A stretch of DNA of 64,000 nt, taken from the NCBI RefSeq assembly GCF_000787575.1, contig NW_012236513.1, positions 124,001-188,000 of the forward strand. The letters are read 5' to 3'. Positions 54,137 to 64,000 of this stretch are shown here, one piece after another. Positions within the stretch are counted from its first letter, which is position 1. Each line of letters begins with the position of its first letter. The notes beneath the pieces were generated by a model, which did no database searches, was not told the origin of the DNA, and saw nothing but the letters and a program-made list of their open reading frames with translations. Source of the DNA: Acytostelium subglobosum LB1 (Eukaryota > Evosea > Eumycetozoa > Acytosteliales > Acytosteliaceae). The position numbers were made by a program, and so were the translations under genes.

Positions 54137-57100
54137 ATGATATCATTATCATTGTTGTTGTCGTTATTATTGTTTGGTAACATAGTGATGATCAACTCAG
54201 GTAAATAATTAATTAAATAAAATATATTTAATTATTAATTAATTATACTCACACATCCACTTTGATCGATCAGGTCCAACAACATTGTCATTTGATCATA
54301 TTGATGAGTTATATCCAATGATTGAAGGATTGTATTATAACTTCACTTATCAGACTGCGGATACTTGTCAATATGTAGAGTTGACCGATGTCAATGGTTA
54401 TGAAGTGACAGCAGCAGGATGTTACAGTCGAACATGTCATGCAACTCCACAATATGAGTTGGCTGGTCTGGTATCACCGATTCAAGCATCATGCAATGGT
54501 ACAACAATCATGGGTAACTTCTCATTCAACAACCCTTATAACGTCCCCGACGTCGATGTCACCGAACAGATCTACCTCAACCCTACCCTCGAAGGATACT
54601 ACGGCGCCGTGTGCAGTGGCTTTGTCGTCTACACCTTGAACCGCGACGTACCCTACCAAGGCCTATACGCAGAGCTCAAGATTGGCAAGGATGAACGAAC
54701 ACTCCAGCTCATGCAATATGGTCCGCAGTCGAGTCCCACCTCAAAGGGTGCACGGTTCTTCTTCCCCTTCACCTACTACTTGTGGGCCGAGTTCGTCCTA
54801 TTCACGGGCTTCCAACCCTCTGGATGGGGAAGGACTGTCAACCTACCTTACTGTGGTCTTCCAGGTCCACAGACATTGTTTGGCCCCAGTCACCTCACGA
54901 TCACACCCGTCAAGATACCCTTTGAACAAGGCTTCACGATTGTCGACGTGAACTATGATCAACAATTGGCAAACTTTGACTTCTCACAAGGTTATCCAAC
55001 TGATGATGTTGGAGATAGTGGCTTTATACCCAGGGCAATGGTACAGACTAACAACAACAACTTGACATCATCGTCAGCGCCTAGTATACGCTACCACTAC
55101 CTGGTACTGCAGACTGCACCACTGTTCACAAATCCCAACTGGAACATCTCAACGAATATACACTACCTGACCATGTCAATCAACAATGTTGACATACCAA
55201 CGATTAGTCATCCCGCGCAGTACACTGACAGCCTCACATTGGCATCCCCACAATCACCCCCTGCCCTCGGAGGACAATGATTATGGTCTGGCGCACTATG
55301 TCTACTCGGCGACATTCCTCAACAACTTCCAAGACAAGGTGTCGGACATCCAGGTCTATTTATACTTCCACGGCCGACAGATACAATGCGCGACGTTCAA
55401 GGAGAACTTCACGAGGAGTGCAGAGTTCAGTGGAGGATTCTCATACAAGTATCAATGCGCCATCGAGCCACCTGGATGCGCGTTCAGCGTGTACATCACG
55501 ACAAAGTCAGAGGGCACATACTACTCCAACTTCACATTGCTCAGTGCTACGACATTGCCAGCGCCGTTCCAAAATATCGAACAAGGTGTCACACAGGTCG
55601 ATGGTAAAGTGATAACGGCAGTATCAAGAATTGGCAACATGTCAATAGGTGATCAATATCAAACTGGATATCTAGAAGTCTATCCTCGTGGAATCACTTC
55701 AACCTTCAATCAAGAGTATAACTATCCAGTCTACTTCCGTGGTAACCTCAAGGATGGATCATACTACCTACCCTACACATTCCCAACCGACATGCCCTCC
55801 TGTCAATACCAACTAAACTACGAGCACGACCGTATCTTTACCAACCAACGTGATCTCAAAAGTAAGTTGTGCACTAAATCTGGAACTATCCCAATCACTC
55901 GATCAATCACTAACCCATACTAATTCACTCACAATCAACCAATCAACCAATCAATCGATTTAGTTATTGATCTCACTCCACCATTGGTCCATTTGACATT
56001 GTTGTACCCATCTGAGTTCAATCCATCATATAGGGTACAGGTGGATGTTAGTGATGCGATTGGTATCGGTGAGAAGACATGCTCTTTGATTGTTGGAGAA
56101 GATGATGATTACAATTTTAAAGGGGATGTATATCCACTCAACTCTGGCTCACGTATCGCTGGTAACTACTCAATTGGAACATACATGGTAGAGTTGATCA
56201 GTTACTCAGAGGCACACTATTGTCATACACTATTCACAATCAAATGTCAAGATATACGTGGCAACATGTTCAAGGCCAACTCCAATGACTATTGCATCAA
56301 CAAGACATGTAATGAGTTAACCAATGTGTTCTCGGGTTTGCCATCATGTGACGTCTCCACAGTGAAACCAGTGTATCTCACACAACTGAGATACCTTGGA
56401 TATTCATATGGCAATGGATCAACAATCATGTTCAATGCAGTGCTGGGAGGTACAAACAAGTTCAACACGGCCACACTATGCTTGTATGAGGACTTTGACA
56501 ACAAGATCTTGAGCAACCTTTCATGTACATTGCTGACCATGAACAAGGCTATCGATGGATCTTCTCTTGGAAGTTACATTTTATCAGGTGCGATCACGGT
56601 GTATCCACACGCCATCACCAAGACCTACTACTTTGGCCTCAACTATAGCATTGACGCGGCCCAGCCCACCATCACACTCTCATCACGAGACATCTCCTAC
56701 TTTGCCATACAACGATCACAACAATATCCAAACAATCTCATCACAATCAGGAACTCAGGTAAGTTGACGGAATCATTCCAGCCTTCGCCCCACCCACACC
56801 CACACTGACACACTCAATTAATCCATCAATTCAGACTTCCAACCATTGCCAAATGATTTGAAGTTAATCATTGTGGAGAACCCTACATTGGATATCACTA
56901 TTCAGTTGTCAAAGCAGAAGATTACTATGCTTGGCGCTGGACCTTTGGGAATGCTCAAGAATGTTACCGTCGTTGTCCATGATAACTTCAAACCCGGTAC
57001 ACTCACCAATGTTACTTGGACCAATGATCCATCGGCTCCATCATTCCTACCACTCAACATTACAACTGTCAAGACTTGGGGAAGGAGGATGTTGGCCTAC

Positions 57101-58952
57101 ATCTCCCAAGTGTGCGACTACCACGAGAACTGTGAGCAATATCCAATGTTTGGTTATTACTCTCAAGTTGACTTGGTCAAATCATTCCAACCAGATACGA
57201 TCGTTAGCAACCCTTTGAGTGGCACATCGATCAAGTTTGGTACAGCCAACATTGACGCGGCCCGTGTGACCAAGACCCCATTCAACATCACATTCACATC
57301 GACCAATCCACTCAACTGTAGCACGTTGGACCCTATCCTCATTCTCACAGAGATGGGCTCACAAGACTATCTCACATTCCACACCGATCACTGCTCCAAC
57401 CAGGGTGGATCAGCTGGAAACGGATATGTATTCACAGGTACCATGTCAACACCATTTGGTTGGGGACTCAGGGGTGTCACGTCATCCGTCTGGAACATAG
57501 TCGATCGTTATGGACATAGTACAGGATTCCATTCAGCTGATCCAGCACCTATGTTTGAATTGAATGAACCATTCCACATCGATCAATCAATATTGGATTA
57601 TTATCACAAGACGATCAATATCACTGGTAGTGGATTATATGTTGATTACAATCTCAATGGTCAATCAATCAAACCAACAATGAAGGATACCAACACCGCC
57701 ATCATCCCCTTTGGCTCCTTCATTCCATTCCTTGAAAAGAACAACTACATCACCATTGGAGGTATACAAGTCCTCTTGGACTTCTATTGTGAGTATCAAT
57801 CGCACTCAATCATTCAATCAAACTACATACTAACATCAATCAAACATAGATTGCCACTCATTGAATTGCAGTGGACATGGAAAGTGTGTGGAGAACAAGT
57901 GCCAGTGTGATAAGTTGTGGCAAGGTGAGGATTGTTCGATCAACAAGAACTACTTCTGTCCAAACAATTGCAGTGGCAATGGTGATTGTGTTGATCAGAA
58001 CTGTATGTGTTTGACAGGTTTTGCAGGTCCAACTTGTAACCTCACTCTGGATCAAGTCAAGGTGGACATGAACTACAAAGAGGATATGTCCACTGCCATT
58101 CTTGGCGTGTCCAACGGAGCCAACCTCACCAAGGATACTCTGTCCGTGTCATACCACATATCCATTGTGTCAATTCTAGAGATGAGCTACACAGACACGG
58201 TGGTCAACAACATCACACTCAACTGGAAGTTGGCATCTAGCTCTGCTAACTCGACCAAGTACACGATCTCAAACATGGATGGTATCCAAGATGCATCAAA
58301 CACAATAACATTGACAATTGACAAGTTCATGGATGGTGGCCAGACCACCTGGGCCAACAAGACGTTCAACTTCCAGCCAAACACGGTCAAGTACACGGTG
58401 AGCTTCGATGGATACAACTTCACCAGTCAGCTCAACTACATCCAGATCATATTCGAGACAGTGTCCATGGGTGATTGTGCCCAACAACAGAATGAGAACA
58501 TCACCTGGGGTGCAGCATCACTTCAAGACATGCATTACTTTGTCATCCCACAACATCAAATTCAGTGTTATGGCAGGTTCCCAACATCTGTCATCTCAGA
58601 TGGTCGTATATTGGCATTGTCCAACAAGATCATCTCTTCCAAGGAGCCCGTGCAGATCGCCACCACAGTTCCATTCTTTAAGAAGTCGGCAATGATCGAT
58701 CCAGACTTCTCAGTCCTCGTATCATATAGTCAAACTAATGGCAATGATGGTCAATGCCAAGTCAAGGTCGATGGTATGAAGCCATATGTCATCCCACTGA
58801 TCGTAGTAGGATGTGTAATATTCGTAGCAATCATTGGTGTAGTATTATACATGTCATTGAAGAGGAACATATATATTAGACACAGGATACATCAATTCAA
58901 GTCGCGAAACAATCTCAGCTCCTCTTCTTCGAACAAACTTGATAAGATGTAG
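54137..58952 (+). CDS. ComC-like EGF-domain type I membrane protein, with an apparent frameshift
   Basis: ComC-family proteins are dictyostelid surface proteins with EGF modules used in cell-cell signalling and adhesion. Exons: 54137-54200 (signal peptide), 54274-55861, 55964-56758, 56835-57788 and 57850-58952. The model is about 1,570 aa of glycosylation-rich (many NxS/T) extracellular domain, then two EGF modules (CHSLNCSGHGKCVENKCQC, and NCSGNGDCVDQNCMC), a further beta-rich domain, one transmembrane helix (VIPLIVVGCVIFVAIIGVVLYM) and a basic Ser-rich tail. The frame breaks in exon 2 near 55256-55262, where a run of five C occurs. The paralogue at 62852 reads ASPASPLPSE through the same place, so one extra C here explains the break, as sequencing error or a real mutation. 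Confidence 0.8.
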
Positions 58953-59325
58953 ATCAAACAATGTTACCTTTTTTACTTTTATAATAAAATGTATGCATCT
59001 GTGTGCATTTCACTCGAGGTCGAAGCACAAGTCGAACTCAAGGTCGCAAACCCTTCATTTTGGGATTCTTCAATTCCTCTCAAACATATTATCTCTTTTA
59101 ATTAATTATCTCTGTTTCTTCTCTTGTAAACAAACCACATCATTATTTATTCAACATGTAGAATCACAATGTCATTCATTGTTGTTTGTTATTGCTGTCT
59201 TGCATTCAATCAAATAACATCTAATTATATAAACTATTAATAATCGTACGACTGACTACAAAGAATAGGAAGAAGATATCAAGCAGACTAGAATACAACA
59301 CAATCAATCAAGCAATCAATCAGAA
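58953..59325. other. Intergenic, no gene seen
   Basis: About 370 bases between the ComC-like gene and the FNIP gene. An AATAAA for the former lies at about 58983. The rest is A/T-rich with an AATTAATTA palindrome near 59100. Nothing else is supported. Confidence 0.5.
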
Positions 59326-61023
59326 ATGGATCAACAACATCTTCCACATACAGTCATTGGTCTGATATACCAACAATTGGAATCAGTGCCAGATTATCCA
59401 TCAAAGTGTTTGGATCTTATGAGCATGTCAATGACATCAAAAGCATTTAGAGCAGTATCAATCAAGATGGGAATGAATACATGTCATCTTATAAACAAAC
59501 GATTCAATAACAAAGAAAATGATAGTTCTACTACAAATACAACTACAATTATAACTCCTACAACTACAATTACAACTACTACATCAATTGTAGACATGGT
59601 ACTTGGTACATTGAATGATCTAAATTGGGTAATACCTAATGGTATCACTACAATGACATTTGGAAATGCATTCAATACTTCGTTGGTACCCGGAGCATTG
59701 CCAGAGTCACTCCGCTCTTTGACCTTTGGCATAAGCTTCAACCAACGTTTGAACATTGGTGAGCTACCTCCCAACCTGACCAAGTTAACCTTTGGTTATT
59801 GTTATAACCGATCGTTGGCAGTTGGAGCCCTGCCCGCCAGCCTGACAACACTCACCTTTGGCTACTATTTCAATCAAGAATTGGCTGTTGGTTCGCTACC
59901 CATCAGCCTGACCCGTCTCACATTTGGACACTATTACAATGAAGAGATCAAACCCAATGTGCTCCCACTGGCGCTCAAACATCTGACCCTTGGCACTAGG
60001 TACGACACTCCGATTGATGAGGGTGTCCTCCCATTTGGATTGCACTACCTTGAGTTTGGAGATTACTTCACGAGGAAGTTACACAGGAATTCATTGCCAG
60101 AGTCACTCAAGGTGATAAGATTCGGTCGAATGTTTGATCACAAGACCTATCATCTACCTGCATCCCTGACAACGCTAAGATTTGGCAATGACTTCAACAC
60201 TCCATTCGAAACATTGGAGGCGTCGCCAGACCATTATCTTCCGCCCAACTTAACAAAGCTCACATTGGGCTTTGAATTCAATCAACCTATAATCAAAGGA
60301 CAACTACCAACAACACTTACAACTCTAAGATTCGGCACGCTATACAAACAACCATTGAAGGTTGGATGTCTTCCCGAATCATTGCTCACACTCGACCTTG
60401 GCGTGTTCTACAACCATGAACTGGTGCCTGGCGTACTACCATCGACACTGACCACACTCATAATCTCTGGCGAGTACACCAAACCTTTGGTAGCAGGCGC
60501 GCTGCCTGACTCCCTCACCTCACTGGTCCTTGGACTCACTCGCGTGGCCGACATCACACTTCCGGAAGCATCCAAGACCAACCTCAAGCATCTCACTTGT
60601 CCTTACGTCTCACATATCAAGTGTGTGGATAATGGATCATCACAAATCGATGTGATACGTGTTGTCAACACTGTATTGATTGGAGAACAATTGCCTTTAG
60701 TATCAACAAAGATCAAGACATTGGAGGTGGCACTGGACATTACACAAAATATTAGATACACCAAAGAGGAACATCAAAAACAACTTCAAGGCAATGTACA
60801 TAAGTTTTACAAGGCATTGGTCCAGTCTGTACCCAAAGTATCAGACTATTCAATTGGATTGTCAAAGACAACTGCGACCAAGAGAGATAGGAACACAATT
60901 ACAAGTTCTTCAGATTTAATAAGTACTACCATGCTTAGAAGGATTGGAGAAAACAGTGTACTATGCCTAGAAGGACACAACATATCTAAGCAGGATGTTC
61001 ATCCTCGACTTTATATGTTGTAA
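59326..61023 (+). CDS. FNIP-repeat protein
   Basis: Single exon, 565 aa. The N-terminal 65 residues (TVIGLIYQQLESVPDYPSKCLDL, then SMTSKAFRAVS) are F-box-like. After an isoleucine/threonine-rich spacer come about sixteen FNIP units of 21-23 residues, each near G-x-L-P-x-S-L-x-x-L-x-F-G-x-x-F-N, for example LPESLRSLTFGISFNQ and LPASLTTLTFGYYFNQ. A C-terminal region of about 140 residues follows. It is the shorter of two FNIP genes in the window; the other (37126-39255) is on the opposite strand. It sits between two ComC-like genes. Confidence 0.88.
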   Translation: MDQQHLPHTVIGLIYQQLESVPDYPSKCLDLMSMSMTSKAFRAVSIKMGMNTCHLINKRFNNKENDSSTTNTTTIITPTTTITTTTSIVDMVLGTLNDLNWVIPNGITTMTFGNAFNTSLVPGALPESLRSLTFGISFNQRLNIGELPPNLTKLTFGYCYNRSLAVGALPASLTTLTFGYYFNQELAVGSLPISLTRLTFGHYYNEEIKPNVLPLALKHLTLGTRYDTPIDEGVLPFGLHYLEFGDYFTRKLHRNSLPESLKVIRFGRMFDHKTYHLPASLTTLRFGNDFNTPFETLEASPDHYLPPNLTKLTLGFEFNQPIIKGQLPTTLTTLRFGTLYKQPLKVGCLPESLLTLDLGVFYNHELVPGVLPSTLTTLIISGEYTKPLVAGALPDSLTSLVLGLTRVADITLPEASKTNLKHLTCPYVSHIKCVDNGSSQIDVIRVVNTVLIGEQLPLVSTKIKTLEVALDITQNIRYTKEEHQKQLQGNVHKFYKALVQSVPKVSDYSIGLSKTTATKRDRNTITSSSDLISTTMLRRIGENSVLCLEGHNISKQDVHPRLYML

Positions 61024-61362
61024 TGGTGGTGCGCACAACGTTGATATGGAATCATGGCGGACATATTCACAAGGGTAAACCATCTGGACCTATTATTGCC
61101 ACCATAACTCACAGACAAAGGAACTATTTATAATTAAACGACATCAATATTATATTGAACAAGATTGATTTCGTGGTTCTGGAAATATTCCAGCCTCTCT
61201 ATGTCCATTATATATTATGTGGCCATCTTGGTGGTCTTGCGCCACGTCGTCGATGACCCTCGTATGCCTCGCTCGACGATTCCTTGAGTTGATCCCTCTT
61301 GGACTACTGGAATAATACTTCACCTGACCACCAACAACATCTGGACAACAATAACATGTTGT
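61024..61362. other. Intergenic between converging genes
   Basis: About 340 bases separating the stop of the FNIP gene from the stop of the Cys-rich gene. Slightly GC-rich around 61220-61300 but with no frame or fold I can support. Confidence 0.45.
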
Positions 61363-62067
61363 TCAAACAACAACAAGAATGTTTATTATTATTGAGAGAA
61401 TAAGTGTTGACCAAACTGGAATACTCAAAGGTGACGAGTTGTCATTGAAATAGGCAAACCATGCAGTGCCTCCATCGATATTGCAAGTGGAGTTTAGAGC
61501 ATAGTCATCACCGCTAGCACCGCCATCGACCACCATACATTTCGAGTCATAGTAGTAGGTCGTATTCATTTGGGTACGGTCAACTGATAAAACGGTGTAC
61601 TGTCCAAACCACCAACTGTAGAAGCACTGATTGGCCGGTTGGACTTCTACAATACTCTCTTCGGTACATTCATCCGACTTGTACCAAGCAATGACAAAGG
61701 ATGAATCGGGGATGTAGGCATGGCTAGAGCATGTAGATTGTTGATAGTGTGCCATCGAACTAGGATTAGATTGGTTCAGGCATTGGTTGTTTGGCGTTGT
61801 GATCGTGATGCTGGGTCCAGTGCAGTTGGCAGCGTCAAAGGATTCTGTGACAAAGTTGTTGTGATCACATGAGCTTATCATGAAACTTGAATTAAATCCA
61901 GGAATGGAGACACAAGTTGATTGGGGGTAGATGATCATGCTGGAATACTGTCCCTGGCATGGTGTACCATAGGTAGTCAAGATGACATATTGGCCATGGG
62001 TTACCAAAGACAAGGTGAGCACCAGAACAACGATTGCTAATAAATAGATATTCTTATTATTATACAT
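61363..62067 (-). CDS. Small secreted Cys-rich protein, probably GPI-anchored
   Basis: Single exon, 234 aa. A signal peptide (YLLAIVVLVLTLSLVTHG) leads into about 185 residues with roughly a dozen cysteines, several N-glycosylation sequons and aromatic patches (CFYSWWFGQYTVLS). The protein ends in a small-residue stretch followed by a hydrophobic tail (IPVWSTLILSIIINILVVV) with no basic residue after it, the layout of a GPI-attachment signal; NDNSS just before it would supply the omega site. Two similar halves (each with a TPNNQC- or QPANQC-type motif) suggest an internal duplication. I do not recognise a named family. It lies between ComC-like and FNIP genes. Confidence 0.75.
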   Translation of the reverse strand: MYNNKNIYLLAIVVLVLTLSLVTHGQYVILTTYGTPCQGQYSSMIIYPQSTCVSIPGFNSSFMISSCDHNNFVTESFDAANCTGPSITITTPNNQCLNQSNPSSMAHYQQSTCSSHAYIPDSSFVIAWYKSDECTEESIVEVQPANQCFYSWWFGQYTVLSVDRTQMNTTYYYDSKCMVVDGGASGDDYALNSTCNIDGGTAWFAYFNDNSSPLSIPVWSTLILSIIINILVVV

Positions 62068-62851
62068 TGTATTTGATGTTGTTGTTTATTGTTGTTGAAC
62101 ATACAGATGTTTCTACATCTTATCTATTTTACTTGATCACCATTGTTGTTGGTTGAATGGTTGACCATCAAATAAACATACTTCACTTCTCTCAACAAGT
62201 AAAGAAAAATAGAAAGTCAGGGGTCAAATTTATCTTTGGAGTCTTCAAAGTGTGATTTTGAACTGAAACCATCCTGGTCTAGATCAATGTTCAACGATTG
62301 TTCACCTGGCTTTAGACCAAAGTTTACCAAGTTTGGTTCACGCCTGGTAAGTATACTTAGAGGAGGGAGTGAAGTTAGTTAGGGCCTTTGATTACAATCA
62401 AGTACACCTATTAAAGTCATGGACCATGACTTGGTTTGATGAAGTGATCATTGTTGGTCTTCGCAATTATAAAACTTTGTACAAAGTTTAATTCAATGAT
62501 ATTATGAAAGTTGAAGAGAATAGTGATGGATAAAACAACGACTAATCTTAACTGGATGGTCATCCTCAGCTTTTAATGTCGCGACATGAATGAGAAAGAA
62601 ACAAAAATAAACTTATCTTTGATGGCCAAGAATGACCCATTTTTTGAAAGGTCGCTGCCGTTTCACATGATCAGGGAGAGATCAGGGATAAAAAGATCAG
62701 GTACGAGTTCAACGATCTATTCTTGATTGTGGTGACACCAACAGTCTGAAGATATTTGATCCCAACAATGGGTCCTCCCTCGAAACAACAATGAAAGTCA
62801 GGTCTTATTCGACTTGTCAAACAATCAATTTCAGTCATTCATGTTACAACA
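62068..62851. other. Intergenic divergent region, no gene seen
   Basis: About 780 bases from which the Cys-rich gene (left) and the second ComC-like gene (right) are transcribed apart. It contains several TTTGAAAG/CTTTGGAG words, an ACCAAA...TTTGGT inverted repeat near 62317-62338 and three close copies of GATCAGG (about 62670-62701). These may be promoter elements. None is identified. Confidence 0.45.
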
Positions 62852-64000
62852 ATGAATTATATATTAATACTTATTCTCCTGATCGGTTGTAGTAGTCCAC
62901 TTGTTATCAATGCGAGTATGTAATGTTGGTAGTTGTTTGATTGAGGTTGGAACTATTCCTTACTCCCACCCCACCCACCCAATCACACAGACTCCACAAC
63001 CAATTTTGGATTCATCAACATTGATGAACTGTACCCGATGTTTAAGGACTTTACCTTTGGTCTCACTTATAATACATCGGATACATGCACAACGGTCACT
63101 TTGAAGGATAGTCGTTCAAAGACTTTGTTGGTCGAAGCTTGTTTGGGTGTTGGCACTGGCACACCCTGCAACGCCTCGCTCCAAGATGATGTAGCCAAAC
63201 TATCATCACCAATCACTGCACTGTGTGATGGTACCAAGGACATGGGTAACTTCTCATATCCAAACCCATATCAATTGGATGTTGCCGATGTCACTCAAAC
63301 ACTATATCTCAACCCGCAGAACGAAGCGTCGGCCATCACATGCACAGGCTACTCATTCTATACTCTAAACAACTACATCAAGTATCAAGGCCTGTACATC
63401 ATACCCGACCACATCGAAGCGTTCATCGATCAGATCGTGCCCTACGGCGCCGCAGGCAGCCCCACCGCCAAGGGTGCGAAGTACTTCTACGCGCTCACCT
63501 GGACCACTCACATGGCTCGCGACCTCGTCAAGTCGTTCACTATCGACCCCCCACCTGCCAAGCCAACACCGGTCCCCAATTGCGAATGGTCCGGCCTCCC
63601 ACCAACAGTGTTCCCAGGCATCAACTTCACGCTCACGCCATTGAGCATCCCCGGCGAGCCTGCCTACACCATGTTGGACATTACCTACGCCAGCCCATTG
63701 GGCAACTTCTTCGTCGAGCAGGGCCTCTTGAATGATTGGGGTTCGGGCCTATTCTACCCTCTCACGCCAGTGATGATCAACAAGCCTGCTAGCGAGCGAT
63801 ACAAGTATCGTCTGTTGCAGACCAACATCTTGGTTGGCTCACCTTGGAATGTGAGCACATCCGATCACTACTACACAGTGACCCCGACACAGTTTGCCAA
63901 TCCCGATCATACAATGTACACTGACAGCATATCGGTGGCATCGCCCGCCTCTCCCCTTCCCTCAGAGACTAGATATGGACGCGCATTGTTTGTGTACAGA
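62852..64000 (+). CDS. Second ComC-like membrane protein, 5' part only
   Basis: Exon 1 (62852-62915) encodes a signal peptide (MNYILILILLIGCSSPLVINA) and is 64 bases long, exactly as in the ComC-like gene at 54137. Exon 2 starts at 62991 and is open to the window end. The visible 358 codons align along their length with the first copy: IDELYPMFKDFTFGLTYNTSDTC against IDELYPM...FNYTYQTADTC in pattern, then MGNFSYPNPYQLDVADVT, the YTDSISVASPASPLPSE segment and YGRALFVY. EGF modules and the membrane anchor would lie beyond the window. The similarity and nearness point to a local duplication followed by marked divergence. Confidence 0.85.

Noticed and set aside
1-64000. Search by eye for tRNA genes, rRNA, LTR elements and DNA-transposon ends
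   Set aside because: No tRNA cloverleaf, rRNA core, reverse transcriptase or transposase motif, or long terminal repeat was recognised; weak or degraded copies could be missed without a computed search.

Overview
The window is nuclear DNA of a social amoeba (Dictyostelia). Three things point there. Genes are compact and intron-bearing, with short introns (about 50-85 bases) that use GTATGT/GTAAGT donors and AG acceptors. CAA/CAG, AAT and CATT tracts are frequent. Lineage-typical families are present: FNIP-repeat proteins, ComC-like EGF membrane proteins, a spore-coat-like mucin and a small HssA-like Ser/Gly protein. Coding GC looks near 45-50 %, much higher than in Dictyostelium discoideum, so another dictyostelid clade is likely. 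Two single N bases suggest a draft assembly. I saw no tRNA, rRNA, CRISPR array, LTR element or intact transposon.

Layout, left half. The end of an unknown gene (1-235) converges on an unknown three-exon membrane-protein gene. A sparse 2.2-kb region follows, then POLD3 (DNA polymerase delta subunit 3), a sugar transporter, sulfiredoxin, a clathrin-adaptor-type sigma subunit and HAP40 (huntingtin-associated protein). Next come a very large USP34-like ubiquitin hydrolase (2,580 aa, 8 exons), an Aven-like protein and a CaMK-type kinase. A 54-residue membrane microprotein lies in a long noncoding stretch that also holds a GC-rich, hairpin-forming candidate RNA. A spore-coat-like secreted mucin follows.

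Layout, right half. A 2,568-aa protein resembles the N-terminal part of ALFY/neurobeachin/Lvs proteins but stops before any BEACH or WD40 domain. After it come a decayed P-loop gene, an FNIP-repeat F-box-like gene and a mitochondrial carrier. Then follow a GH63 glycosidase, an allantoinase fused to OHCU decarboxylase, a Prx5-like protein without the peroxidatic Cys, phosphoserine phosphatase, a coiled-coil protein and the HssA-like gene. The last 10 kb is a surface-protein neighbourhood: two ComC-like genes (the second cut by the window end) flank an FNIP-repeat gene and a small, probably GPI-anchored, Cys-rich protein.

Most neighbours are unrelated housekeeping genes, as is normal for this group. 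Functional clustering is visible only in the ComC/FNIP/secreted-protein block. Exon joints below were worked out by hand from splice consensus and reading phase; each spliced model closes in frame unless the entry says otherwise.
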